This document shows, one piece after another, positions 35,779 to 44,285 of a DNA stretch of 64,000 bases; positions within the stretch are counted from its first letter, which is position 1; each line of letters starts with the position of its first letter. A program made the position numbers and the translations under genes. A model generated the notes under the pieces. That model saw nothing but the letters and a program-made list of their open reading frames with translations. It did not search any database and had not been told where the DNA came from. The DNA is from Acidobacteriota bacterium. Lineage in GTDB: Bacteria > Acidobacteriota > Vicinamibacteria > Vicinamibacterales > SCN-69-37. Location of the stretch: assembly GCA_020853395.1 (NCBI GenBank), contig JADYYY010000003.1:100542-164541 (forward strand). Direction: 5' to 3'.

Positions 35779-37450
35779 CCGGTGGCGTGCCGACGCCGAC
35801 GTCGCTGATCCGAAGCGTGCCGCTCGCACCCGTGAGCGTGTTGAGCGTGTCGACCACGAACAGCAGCGACTGCACGCGCGCGACGACCGGGCGTCGACTG
35901 GTCGGGGCGTCCGCCGGTTCGAACTCCTCCAGCGGCACGCGGATCGGGCGAGGTATCCGGTCCACGAACACCGAGCGCCGCCACCGTTGGCCGCCGAGGG
36001 CGTCCGGCGTCCTGATCTGCACGGACACGCGCATCGGCCGATCGGCGCTGGCGACGAATTCGATCCGGTCGATGCCGATGTCGGCCGGCACGCTCCGCAC
36101 GAGTGCGGCGTACTGACCTCGCGGCGTGCCGGGCCCCAGCGAGAACGTGAAGCGAAGTCCCATGGGTTCCCGAGCGACCGTGCCGGCCGACGACGGTTCA
36201 CGCTCCACGGTCCACACCGACGGGTCCAGCGACAACGACACGACTTCCCCATCCGGTGTCGGCTCCGGTGCCTGGTTCGGGGGAATCGGCGCGGCGATGA
36301 CGATCGGGTTGGAGACGAGCCACGGGGCACTCCTGCCAGGGAGCGAGACCTCTACGCGATAGACTCCGGGTGTCGCGTCCGTGTGTTCCACCGATCCGAC
36401 GCCTTGGGCGACCAGCCGGCCTTGGCGCAGGATCGCGATCCGCGCTCCGGGGTCACCCGTGATGCTCGCCCGGAATGTCAGCGGCTGACCCGCGTCGACG
36501 CGGCTGCCCATCGTGACCCGCGTGTCGCCGGCGCGCGCGGAGAACTGGAGTGCGGCAGGATCGGCGAAGCCGCGCACGATCGAGTACGACCGTCCCGCGG
36601 CGATCGCGCGCAGCAGGCGGCCGGCGTCCGCGATCGGATCGCCCGAGAACGGCGCGTCGAGGTCGACCACCTGCGCGAGCGTTCGGAACATCAGCACATA
36701 GCCAGGGAACGGCAACCCGCGCGGCCGTGGCTCGCGGCCGCCGCGCCAGGCGATGTTGGCATGGGCGTCGAGGGCGGCGATTCCGAACATCGGGCGTCGG
36801 GCGGCTTCGGCGTCCCAACGGGCCAGCGTCCGCCCGGGCCTCGAGAACAACGCGGCCATCGCGGCCGGTCCCCGGATCATGCCGTGGAGTGCCGTGCCGA
36901 GCAGGTCGAGCACGCCCTCGTCGCGCCATTCGGAATCGACGTTGATCCACTCCAGGCCGTCGGCGGTTGCTGCGCCGGCCTGCCATCGCAACTGCGGATT
37001 CGGCGAATCCGGATGCGCGAGCACGGCGACGCCGCCCATGCGGTGAACGTCTTCCAGCACATCAGGGGCGCTCCCGGCGATCGGGTACGGCGACGCGGCC
37101 CCGAGGCCGAGCGCGACGACATGACCCGCGGTCGTGTTGATCTCGAGTCCATCGATGCTCAACACGCCATGGCGGTACGTCGGAGGATCGGGCGGCCGTG
37201 TGCCATCGCCGTGATCGGTCAGGATGACGAACGACAATCCGGCCCCAGCTGCCGCCGCCGCGATGGAGTCGGGATCGCCCGTGCCGTCCGATCGTGACGT
37301 GTGCACGTGATAGGCGCCCATCGCCATCGTGCGCGGCAGGTCGGGTTCGAGGCGGATGGCCGCTGGCGGAAGCGTGAGGATGACGGCGAGCGCCACGACG
37401 GCGGCGATGCCGGCCGTCGTGGCGAACACGAAACGAAGAGAGCCGTGCAC
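35762..37450 (-). CDS. Membrane-anchored PHP-domain phosphoesterase-like protein
   Basis: 562 residues. An N-terminal hydrophobic helix (about 8-30) is followed by a PHP metal-dependent domain: YHVHTSRSDGTGDPDSI (H-x-H), VILTDHGDG and VLAHPDSPN supply expected metal ligands. The remainder (about 310-562) is beta-rich without a known motif, perhaps a carbohydrate- or ligand-binding module. PHP proteins hydrolyse phosphoesters; the substrate is unknown and the active side would be periplasmic. GTG start; 21 bp after metK, likely cotranscribed with it. Confidence 0.8.
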   Translation of the reverse strand: MHGSLRFVFATTAGIAAVVALAVILTLPPAAIRLEPDLPRTMAMGAYHVHTSRSDGTGDPDSIAAAAAGAGLSFVILTDHGDGTRPPDPPTYRHGVLSIDGLEINTTAGHVVALGLGAASPYPIAGSAPDVLEDVHRMGGVAVLAHPDSPNPQLRWQAGAATADGLEWINVDSEWRDEGVLDLLGTALHGMIRGPAAMAALFSRPGRTLARWDAEAARRPMFGIAALDAHANIAWRGGREPRPRGLPFPGYVLMFRTLAQVVDLDAPFSGDPIADAGRLLRAIAAGRSYSIVRGFADPAALQFSARAGDTRVTMGSRVDAGQPLTFRASITGDPGARIAILRQGRLVAQGVGSVEHTDATPGVYRVEVSLPGRSAPWLVSNPIVIAAPIPPNQAPEPTPDGEVVSLSLDPSVWTVEREPSSAGTVAREPMGLRFTFSLGPGTPRGQYAALVRSVPADIGIDRIEFVASADRPMRVSVQIRTPDALGGQRWRRSVFVDRIPRPIRVPLEEFEPADAPTSRRPVVARVQSLLFVVDTLNTLTGASGTLRISDVGVGTPPVTSER

Positions 37451-37471
37451 GGCAGAGACCGTGCGTGGGCG

Positions 37472-38620
37472 TCAGAGCCCCGCGTCGCTCTTGAGGGCGG
37501 GCGCCTTGTCGGTGCGCTCCCAGGTGAACTCCGGCTCCGTCCGGCCGAAATGGCCGAACGCTGCGGTCTTCCGATAGATCGGGCGACGGAGATCGAGGCT
37601 CTCGATGATCCCGCGCGGTGTCATCTCGAAGTGCCGCCGGACGAGCTCGGTCAGCTTCTCGTCGGAGACCTTGCCGGTTCCCGACGTGTCGACCAGCACC
37701 GAGACCGGGTCGGCCACACCGATCGCGTAGGCCAACTGCACGAGCGCGCGGTCGGCCAGGCCGGCCGCCACGACGTTCTTCGCGATGTACCGCGCCATGT
37801 AGCAGGCCGAGCGATCGACCTTCGTCGGATCCTTCCCCGAGAAGGCGCCGCCGCCATGCGGCGCATAGCCGCCGTACGTGTCGACGATGATCTTGCGGCC
37901 CGTGACGCCGGCATCGCCGTGCGGGCCGCCGGTCACGAATCGGCCGGTCGGGTTGACGTAGATCTTCGTCTTGGCGTCCATCATGTCGCCGGGGATCACC
38001 TTGCGGACGACACACTCGGTGAGGTCTTTGCGGATGGTTTCCTGCGCGACGTCCGCGCTGTGCTGGGTCGAGAGCACGATGGCGTCGATCCGGATCGGCT
38101 TGTCGTCCTGATACTCGACGGTGACCTGGGACTTGCCATCCGGCCGGAGGTACTTCACGGCGCCGGCGCGACGAAGCGTCGACATCTCGCGCACGAGCTT
38201 GTGCGCGAGCATGATCGGCAGCGGCATCAGCTCGGGGGTCTCGCGGCACGCGTAGCCGAACATCAAGCCCTGGTCGCCCGCGCCGCCCGTGTCGACGCCC
38301 TGGCCGATGTCACGAGACTGCTCGTGGATGGCCGACAGCACCGCGCAGGTATCGGCGTCGTACCCGTACTTGCCGCGCGTGTACCCGACGTCTCGGATGA
38401 CGTTGCGGACGACCGTCTGGTAGTCGATGGAACCGCTCGTCGTGATCTCCCCGGCCACGATCGCGAGCCCGGTCGTGACGAGCGTCTCGCACGCGACACG
38501 AGCGGCGGGATCCTGCGCGATGATCGCGTCGAGGATCCCGTCCGAGATCTGGTCGGCAATCTTGTCGGGATGTCCTTCGGTGACGGATTCTGACGTGAAC
38601 AAATGTCGGCCACGCGCCAT
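37472..38620 (-). CDS. metK: S-adenosylmethionine synthase
   Basis: 382 residues, the usual size. Makes S-adenosylmethionine from methionine and [21 protein letters not shown] at the start, [12 protein letters not shown] in the middle (ATP-binding hexapeptide region) and [16 protein letters not shown] at the phosphate loop are all intact. The ATG has AAGGAG ten bases ahead. Its own promoter lies between it and xerD. The leader is only about 45 bases, too short for SAM-I class riboswitches. Confidence 0.97.
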   Translation of the reverse strand: MARGRHLFTSESVTEGHPDKIADQISDGILDAIIAQDPAARVACETLVTTGLAIVAGEITTSGSIDYQTVVRNVIRDVGYTRGKYGYDADTCAVLSAIHEQSRDIGQGVDTGGAGDQGLMFGYACRETPELMPLPIMLAHKLVREMSTLRRAGAVKYLRPDGKSQVTVEYQDDKPIRIDAIVLSTQHSADVAQETIRKDLTECVVRKVIPGDMMDAKTKIYVNPTGRFVTGGPHGDAGVTGRKIIVDTYGGYAPHGGGAFSGKDPTKVDRSACYMARYIAKNVVAAGLADRALVQLAYAIGVADPVSVLVDTSGTGKVSDEKLTELVRRHFEMTPRGIIESLDLRRPIYRKTAAFGHFGRTEPEFTWERTDKAPALKSDAGL

Positions 38621-38671
38621 GAAAGTCGGTCTCCTTGCCGGCGGGCCTGAGCGGCGCCTACCGATCGGCTT

Positions 38672-38700
38672 ACGGTACCAGAGCCCCCCGGGCGGGTCAA
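38672..38700 (-). promoter_or_regulatory. Sigma-70 promoter for metK
   Basis: On the minus strand TTGACC (38700-38695), 17 bp, TACCGT (38677-38672). The -35 matches five of six, the -10 three of six. It abuts the xerD stop codon. Confidence 0.5.
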
Positions 38701-39630
38701 TCAGCGGCGGGGATGGAACGCGTCGTAGACGTGCCGGAGCCGAGCCTCGAGCACGTGCGTGTAGATCTGGGTCGTCGAGAGGTCCGCGTGACCGAGCATC
38801 ACTTGAATCGCGCGCAGGTCGGCGCCCCGCTCGAGCAAGTGCGTCGCGAAGGAATGACGCAGGACGTGCGGGCTGAGATGCGCGCGAATCTGCGCCTTGC
38901 GGCCGTAGCCTTTCAGCAGCCGCCAGAAGCCGCTGCGCGACAACGCGGTGCCGCGCTTCGCGTTCAGGAAGAGCCAGGGAGAGTCACGCCGGCTCGCGAG
39001 CGCCGGCCGCACGTCGCTGACGTACCGCCGCACCCAGGCGGCCGCAACGTCGCCGAGCGGAACGATCCGCGGTTTGCCGCCCTTGCCGACGACTTGCACG
39101 TATCCTTCGCTGGTGCGGACGTCCGCCATGCGGAGCGAGACGAGCTCCGAGACGCGAAGCCCTGTCGCGTAGAGCACCTCGATGAGCGTCCGATCCCGAA
39201 CGCCGGCGGGAGTGGACGCGTCCGGCGCGGCGAGCAGGCGATCGACGTCCTCGAGCGACAGGAACCGTGGCAGCGCGGCAAACGTCCGCGGCGCGCGCAG
39301 ATCGTCGGCCGGGTTCTCCGGAAGCGCGCCGACGACGCGCTGGAACCGGTAGAAGCCGCGGAGCGAGGCCACGAGCCGCGCCACGGATGCCGGGGCGAGC
39401 CCCTCGCCCATCGCGGCACGAACGAACGCCTCGAGATCCTGTCGCGACAGCGCACCGATCGTCAGCTCCCGGCTCGCCGCGTACGCGACCAACTTCGAGA
39501 GATCGCGGCGATAGGCGGCGAGCGTGTGACCGGCGACGCGACGCTCCACCTCGAGATGGCGAAGGTACGCGGCCACGGCCGCCGCCGACGTTCGGTCAGG
39601 ACCCGGGGCGGGATTCGATGCCTTGGCCAC
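38701..39630 (-). CDS. xerD: Tyrosine recombinase XerD/XerC
   Basis: 309 residues. N-terminal SAM-like core-binding domain (about 15-105) and a catalytic domain (about 120-309). The catalytic set is present: Arg in ATGLRVSEL, Lys in VGKGGKPR, His and Arg in [12 protein letters not shown], His in LGHADLSTT and nucleophile Tyr in QIYTHV. Such recombinases resolve chromosome dimers at dif. XerD is favoured over XerC by the [15 protein letters not shown] and [10 protein letters not shown] phrases, but this is a weak distinction. No integron or phage context. Confidence 0.9.
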   Translation of the reverse strand: MAKASNPAPGPDRTSAAAVAAYLRHLEVERRVAGHTLAAYRRDLSKLVAYAASRELTIGALSRQDLEAFVRAAMGEGLAPASVARLVASLRGFYRFQRVVGALPENPADDLRAPRTFAALPRFLSLEDVDRLLAAPDASTPAGVRDRTLIEVLYATGLRVSELVSLRMADVRTSEGYVQVVGKGGKPRIVPLGDVAAAWVRRYVSDVRPALASRRDSPWLFLNAKRGTALSRSGFWRLLKGYGRKAQIRAHLSPHVLRHSFATHLLERGADLRAIQVMLGHADLSTTQIYTHVLEARLRHVYDAFHPRR

Positions 39631-39779
39631 GCGGGCTCATGATGACGCAGGAGCGCGCGCGGGTGAAGACGGCTCGCGGGATCGGGCCCGCGCCGCGACA
39701 CGGTACGTTTACAGCCGGCTGCGCCCGGGGTTACGCTTGACGCTGGCGGCTCGGGCACCGCCGCTCACGGACAATCAGC

Positions 39780-40727
39780 TTGGCATACCACTCGAAGTGG
39801 CAGGACGTTCCCACCGAAGCGATCAACCCTGACACGCTCGGCATCGACAAGATGCCGGTGCTCGAGATCATCGACCTGATCAACAACGAGGACCGTCGGG
39901 TTGTCTCCGCCGTCCACAAGGAACGCGAGCGGATCGCCCACGGCGTCGAGATCGTCACGAACGCGCTCAAGAAAGGCGGACGGCTCTTTCTGGTGGGCGC
40001 CGGCACGAGCGGCCGGCTCGGCATCCTCGAAGCCGCGGAGATGCCGCTGAGCTTCGGGACGTCGCCGAAGCTGGTGCAGGCCATCATGGCGGGCGGGCAG
40101 GACGCCGTGTTCCGCAGCCGCAAGGGCGTGGACGACAACTTCGAGGAAGGGGCGCGCAGTGTCGGCCGGCTGCGCGTGAACAAGCGGGACGTGGTGATCG
40201 GTGTGTCGGCGAGCGGCCTGACGCAGTTCGTCCGCGGGGCGCTCACGGCCGCGCGCAACAAAGGAGCCCGGATCATCTTCGTGACTTGCTGGCCCGGCAC
40301 CGAGCTGCAGAACTACGTGGATCTCATCATCGCGCCCGCCGTGGGCCCGGAGATCATCGCGGGATCGACCCGGCTCAAGGCCGGCACGGCGACAAAGATG
40401 GTGCTCAACATGCTGACGACGATCACGATGATCCGCGTCGGCAAGACGTACGGCAACCTGATGGTGGACGTGCTCACCGGTTCGGAGAAGCTCAAGGACC
40501 GCGCGCGCCGCATCGTGTCCATCGTCACCGGCATCGCGCCGGACGACGCCGGTTCCCTGCTCCGCAAGGCGAGGTGGAACGTCAAGGCCGCCATCGTGAT
40601 GCAGAAGACCGGCGCCGGCTATGCCGAAGCGCTGCGCCGGCTGCGCGCCGCCGACGACTCGATGCGCACGGCGCTCGGCGAGGATCTCGAGCCCACGCTG
40701 CGGCGCCTGCTCGACACCGGCCACTGA
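39780..40727 (+). CDS. murQ: N-acetylmuramic acid 6-phosphate etherase
   Basis: 315 residues, usual length. Cleaves the lactyl ether of MurNAc-6-phosphate to give GlcNAc-6-phosphate in murein recycling. The SIS domain has GAGTSGRLGILEAAEMPLSF, and GSTRLKAGTATKMVLNML is the MurQ signature. Start is TTG at 39780; the early TEAINPDTLGIDKMPVLEII phrase is in the family position. MurQ needs a MurNAc kinase or PTS upstream; none is in the window. Confidence 0.95.
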   Translation: MAYHSKWQDVPTEAINPDTLGIDKMPVLEIIDLINNEDRRVVSAVHKERERIAHGVEIVTNALKKGGRLFLVGAGTSGRLGILEAAEMPLSFGTSPKLVQAIMAGGQDAVFRSRKGVDDNFEEGARSVGRLRVNKRDVVIGVSASGLTQFVRGALTAARNKGARIIFVTCWPGTELQNYVDLIIAPAVGPEIIAGSTRLKAGTATKMVLNMLTTITMIRVGKTYGNLMVDVLTGSEKLKDRARRIVSIVTGIAPDDAGSLLRKARWNVKAAIVMQKTGAGYAEALRRLRAADDSMRTALGEDLEPTLRRLLDTGH

Positions 40728-40728
40728 C

Positions 40729-41784
40729 GTGCGGTTCGCCGAGGCCGAGGGCCTGATCGCCGAGGCCATCGCCAGCCGAGCCTCTCCGGCGGTCACGCTC
40801 GAAGTCGGGCGGACCGAGGACGTCCTGTGGCAACACGCCGCCGGCTGCCTGACCTACGCGCCAGACGCGCCTCCCGCGAAGCTCACGACGCCGTTCGATC
40901 TCGCGTCGCTGACGAAAGTGATCGCGACGACGTCGCTCGTGATGCGCGCGGTCGCTCGCGGGACGCTGGCGATCGACACGCCGCTGTCTGCCCTGCTGGC
41001 CGAATGGCGCGCCGCCGATCGCCAAGCCGTGACGCTCCGTCACCTGCTCGATCACTCGAGCGGACTGCCGGGGCACGTACGGTTGTGGGAGCACACGCGC
41101 GGGCGCGACGGCTACACGCACGCCCTCGCGACGTTGCCGCTCGAACGGCCACCCGGGACCGCTGCCGTTTACTCGGATCCCGGCTTCATGCTCCTCGGCT
41201 TCGCCGTGGAGCGGCGTGACGGCCGTCCCCTCGACGCGCAAGCCGGGGACATCGCCGCCGTCTGTGGCGCCAGCTTCTCGTTCGGCGTGTCCGAAGACGT
41301 TCGAGCCCGCACGGCGCCGACCGAAGACGACCGCTGGCGCGGCCGCCTCCTTCAAGGCGAAGTCCACGACGAGAACGCGGCGGCGCTCGGCGGCGTTGCG
41401 GGGCATGCCGGCCTGTTCGGAACGGCAGCCGATGTGGGCGCGTTCGCGCGGCTCGTGCTCGAGACGTTCCGCCAGCCAACGCCGCTGGGATCGCCCCTCT
41501 TGATGCGCGAGTTCATCCGGCCGTCGGCCGTCCCCGGCAGTTCACGGGCGCTCGGGTGGGACACCATGCGGCCGACCTCGTCCTGCGGACGGCTGCTGTC
41601 CCCGTCGGCGATCGGCCATACGGGGTTCACGGGGACGTCGTTGTGGATCGATCCGGCGCGCGATCTCTACGTCGCGCTGCTCGCGAACCGCGTGCATCCC
41701 TCGCGGACGAACGAGGCGTGGCTCGCCTGGCGTCCCAGGATCCACGACGCGATCGCCGCCGCACTGGAGCGGCGAGATCGCTGA
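40729..41784 (+). CDS. Serine hydrolase of the beta-lactamase/penicillin-binding fold
   Basis: 351 residues. Class C-type fold: SxxK motif in DLASLTKV (nucleophile Ser), Tyr of the second motif in YSDPGF, and HTGFTG in place of KTG. No signal peptide, so it probably acts in the cytoplasm. The GTG starts one base after the murQ stop, so the pair is cotranscribed and the hydrolase likely handles a murein or amino-sugar ester/amide; similar domains are fused to NagZ-type hydrolases in other phyla. True beta-lactam hydrolysis is doubtful. Confidence 0.85.
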   Translation: MRFAEAEGLIAEAIASRASPAVTLEVGRTEDVLWQHAAGCLTYAPDAPPAKLTTPFDLASLTKVIATTSLVMRAVARGTLAIDTPLSALLAEWRAADRQAVTLRHLLDHSSGLPGHVRLWEHTRGRDGYTHALATLPLERPPGTAAVYSDPGFMLLGFAVERRDGRPLDAQAGDIAAVCGASFSFGVSEDVRARTAPTEDDRWRGRLLQGEVHDENAAALGGVAGHAGLFGTAADVGAFARLVLETFRQPTPLGSPLLMREFIRPSAVPGSSRALGWDTMRPTSSCGRLLSPSAIGHTGFTGTSLWIDPARDLYVALLANRVHPSRTNEAWLAWRPRIHDAIAAALERRDR

Positions 41785-42585
41785 TCAGCCGCGTCCACCG
41801 GCGCGGCCGCCGGACTGATCGGCGGGTCCGGGCGATGGTGCACCGAAGACTGGCGGCGGCGCCGTGCCGCGTGCCGGCGCCGCACCGCGCGGCCCTGGGG
41901 CATTCCCTCCGAATCCGCGTCCCCCGCGCAGAGGCGCGACCGGCGCCAGCTCGCCGCCGCGGCCTCCGCGGCCCGGTGCCGTGATCGCTGGACCCGCGCC
42001 CGCCCGCGCCCCAATCCGCTGCAATGCGACCTGATAGTCGAACGGGAACTGCGAGTGCGTGGTCTGTCCCTGGTAGACGATGATGGAGGTTGCGGTGCTC
42101 GTGCTGCGCACGCCGAAGATCCCGGAGAACCCGGAAACCGGCGCCACCGCCACTCCCTGGCCGGGTGCCGGCGTCTGACCTCGCGCGCCCGTCCCAGGCT
42201 GTCCGAGTCGGCCGGTCTGCCCCGGGGCCACGGCGAACCCCTGCGCGCTGCCGAGAGGCAAGAAGTCTTTGCCGGTGATCGGGTCCGTGTATTTCCGCCG
42301 AAGGTACCGCTGCTGGACGAGGACGTCGAGGTTGGGCGGAAGCGTCTGGTTCTTGACGAAGAACAACGCGATGGCGCGGGCGTAGGCTTCGCCGCGGAAG
42401 ATCAGCTCCGCCTCCTTCTCGCGCGTCGTCTGATGCCGCCACGCGGGCAGAAGCGCGCCCATCCACACGGCCGTGACGGCGAGGCCGATGAGCAGGGCGA
42501 CCATGATGTAGCCGCGCGCGTCTGAATGGCTGGTGGGTGCGGCCGCGCCGCCTTGACCGGTCCGCGTGCCCCTCGTACTATCCAT
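41785..42585 (-). CDS. Atypical pseudopilin-like type II secretion protein
   Basis: 266 residues. A hydrophobic helix (about 27-46) preceded by RGYIMVALL resembles a prepilin cleavage site, yet the usual glutamate at +5 is absent. The following EKEAELIFRGEAYARAIALF and YTDPITGKDFLP phrases match type II secretion proteins of this kind. The last 60 residues are Gly/Arg/Pro-rich (RGGRGG, GGRGFGG). The start at 42585 is chosen because GGAAG lies five bases before it. Its stop is adjacent to the convergent hydrolase stop (TGATCA). Last minus-strand gene of the secretion cluster. Confidence 0.75.
   Translation of the reverse strand: MDSTRGTRTGQGGAAAPTSHSDARGYIMVALLIGLAVTAVWMGALLPAWRHQTTREKEAELIFRGEAYARAIALFFVKNQTLPPNLDVLVQQRYLRRKYTDPITGKDFLPLGSAQGFAVAPGQTGRLGQPGTGARGQTPAPGQGVAVAPVSGFSGIFGVRSTSTATSIIVYQGQTTHSQFPFDYQVALQRIGARAGAGPAITAPGRGGRGGELAPVAPLRGGRGFGGNAPGPRGAAPARGTAPPPVFGAPSPGPADQSGGRAGGRG
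42553..42581 (+). promoter_or_regulatory. Sigma-70 promoter inside the pseudopilin gene
   Basis: TTGACC (42553-42558), 17 bp, TACTAT (42576-42581). The -35 matches five of six and the -10 four of six at ideal spacing. It lies in the first codons of the minus-strand pseudopilin gene and points at the Ig-like lipoprotein gene. Transcription would start near 42588, only about 8 bases before the ATG at 42596. Confidence 0.6.
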
Positions 42586-42595
42586 GACGACTTCC

Positions 42596-43321
42596 ATGAT
42601 GTTCCGCCGCCGGTCCGAGTTCCGCACGTGGCGTTGCGCGGCGCTGCTGTTCGCGCTTCCCGCGTTCCTGTCGACGTCCTGCGACCGCGTGCCGCTCACG
42701 GCCCCGTCGGGGTCTGCGCTGACGCTGCTCGCGTCCGAGAACCTCGTCCCGGTCGACGGGTCGGCCGAGATCATCGCGATCGTCATCGAGGGCGCCCAGG
42801 GTGCGTCGACCGACGGCGGCGGAGGCGAGGTGATTGCCGGCATCGGCACGCCGGTCCATGACGGCACGCTCGTGATGTTTTCGACGACGCTGGGCCGCCT
42901 GGAGCCGAGCGAGGCCGAGACGCGCCGCGGCCGCGCGACCGTGAAGCTCTACGGCGACGGCCGCTCGGGAACGGCGAAGGTGACGGCGTTCTCCGGCGGC
43001 GCGATGAACACGCTCGAGATCGACATCGGCGCGGCCGGCGCCACTCGCCTCGCCATGACGGCCAACCCGCAGTCGCTGCCCTCCGGCGGCGGGTCCTCCG
43101 TCGTGTTCGCGCGCGTCGAGGATCAACAGGGCAACGGCGTCGCCGGCATCCCCGTGAGCTTCACGACCACGAGCGGATCGGTGGCACCGCCAACCGCCGT
43201 CACCGATGCCAGCGGATACGCGAGCACGACGCTGACCACGACGGCCGCGGCCACGGTCTCGGCGACGAGCGGCGGATCGGCGACGTCGCTCGCCGGCACC
43301 ATCCAGATCACGATTCGCTAG
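42596..43321 (+). CDS. Ig-like (invasin/Big-1-type) lipoprotein, opposite strand within secretion cluster
   Basis: 241 residues from ATG 42596 (a second ATG follows directly). Signal peptide with lipobox LSTSC (lipid Cys about 23). Two beta-sandwich Ig-like units: about 30-135 and 140-241, the second with the Big-1 pattern VFARVEDQQGNGVAGIPVSF and TDASGYASTTLT. Surface or periplasmic adhesion/structure role is likely. An in-frame ATG at 42584 is rejected because it would precede the predicted transcription start. It is the only plus-strand gene between 41785 and 52301, facing the pseudopilin gene at 43346. Confidence 0.8.
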   Translation: MMFRRRSEFRTWRCAALLFALPAFLSTSCDRVPLTAPSGSALTLLASENLVPVDGSAEIIAIVIEGAQGASTDGGGGEVIAGIGTPVHDGTLVMFSTTLGRLEPSEAETRRGRATVKLYGDGRSGTAKVTAFSGGAMNTLEIDIGAAGATRLAMTANPQSLPSGGGSSVVFARVEDQQGNGVAGIPVSFTTTSGSVAPPTAVTDASGYASTTLTTTAAATVSATSGGSATSLAGTIQITIR

Positions 43322-43345
43322 CCGTGCGCCCATGACGCGGCCCCA

Positions 43346-43780
43346 TCACCAGTCGGCATAGCGCGTGCCGTCGATCGCCGTGTCCTGGGATCCGCTCTTC
43401 ACGTCATAGATCCCAGCCGCCGCCGACAGCGAGCCGGACTCGCGTTCGGCCGGCACCGTCCGCCACGTGTCCGTTTCGTTCGTGATCGGGTCTTTCGGCA
43501 CCGTCCGCAGGTAGCGCTCCGTCACCAGGGCGTCCAAGGTCTCCGGGTACCTGCCCTTGTCGGCGTAGTACTGATCGATCGCATCGCGCATCAGATACAA
43601 GTCGCTCCGCAGCGCCGCTTCCTTCGCCTGCAGGATCGAGTTGCGGTACTGCGTCAGGGCCATCGCCGTGAGGATCAGGATGATCGACAGCACGACGAGC
43701 AGCTCGATGAGCGTCCAGCCAGCGTGGCCGGTCCACGGGCTGCGGCGCGTCTGGCGGAACCGGGCGAAAGGTATCGGCAC
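43346..43780 (-). CDS. Type II secretion major-pseudopilin-like protein (GspG-type)
   Basis: 144 residues. Prepilin cleavage site AG|WTLIELLVVLSI with Glu at +5, then a hydrophobic helix (to about 42). The domain after it (LRSDLYLMRDAIDQYYADKGRYPETLDALV and VPKDPITNETDTW) is the GspG C-terminal fold. GTG start. It lies 6 bp after the preceding pseudopilin gene and converges on the Ig-like lipoprotein gene. Confidence 0.85.
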   Translation of the reverse strand: MPIPFARFRQTRRSPWTGHAGWTLIELLVVLSIILILTAMALTQYRNSILQAKEAALRSDLYLMRDAIDQYYADKGRYPETLDALVTERYLRTVPKDPITNETDTWRTVPAERESGSLSAAAGIYDVKSGSQDTAIDGTRYADW

Positions 43781-43786
43781 GACGCG

Positions 43787-44269
43787 CTACCAGTCCCGAT
43801 AGCGTGAACCGTCGAGCGCCGTGCCCTCGGCCTTCGAGTAGACGTCGAAGACGCACTGGCCGCTCCACGTCCTGGTTTCCGGCGGATCCGTGTAGGAACG
43901 GAAGCCCCAGTCCGTCCGGCCGGTGAGCGGATCGACCGGGATCCGCCGGAGGAACTTCACCTTGATGTCGGCGGCGGTGTTGGTCCGCTGCACGCCCTCG
44001 ACGAGGACGTCGAGACTCGGCGGGTAGCTCTCGCATCCGAGCCGCAGGACGGTGGCCGAGAGGGCGCCGAGGTCGGCCATGTCCTTGAACCGATCGATCG
44101 CCGTTCGCATCTCGCGCAGGGTGCGGCGCAACTCCGCTTCCTTCTGGCGTCGAATCGACACCCTGGCGAGCGGCAGCGCCGCCGACGCCAGCACCATCAG
44201 CACTGCCGTCGCGATGATCAGCTCGATGAAGGTGAACCCCGGCGACGAGCGCCGAAACCACGTGCGCAT
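43787..44269 (-). CDS. Type II secretion pseudopilin (GspG/GspH-type)
   Basis: 160 residues. Cleavage site PG|FTFIELIIATAVL with Glu at +5, followed by a hydrophobic helix and the domain LREMRTAIDRFKDMADLG and IPVDPLTGRTDWGFRSY. A ribosome site AAGGA precedes the ATG. Its C-terminus GTALDGSRYRDW closely matches that of the next gene (TAIDGTRYADW), so the two look like duplicates. Confidence 0.85.
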   Translation of the reverse strand: MRTWFRRSSPGFTFIELIIATAVLMVLASAALPLARVSIRRQKEAELRRTLREMRTAIDRFKDMADLGALSATVLRLGCESYPPSLDVLVEGVQRTNTAADIKVKFLRRIPVDPLTGRTDWGFRSYTDPPETRTWSGQCVFDVYSKAEGTALDGSRYRDW

Positions 44270-44285
44270 GACTCGTCCTTCTGCC

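Noticed and set aside
38621..38700. A SAM riboswitch in front of metK
   Set aside because: Only about 45 transcribed bases lie before the start codon and no conserved SAM-binding core could be seen.
42566..42600. ATG at 42584 as start of the Ig-like lipoprotein
   Set aside because: It lies before the predicted transcript start and adds a peptide before the signal sequence.
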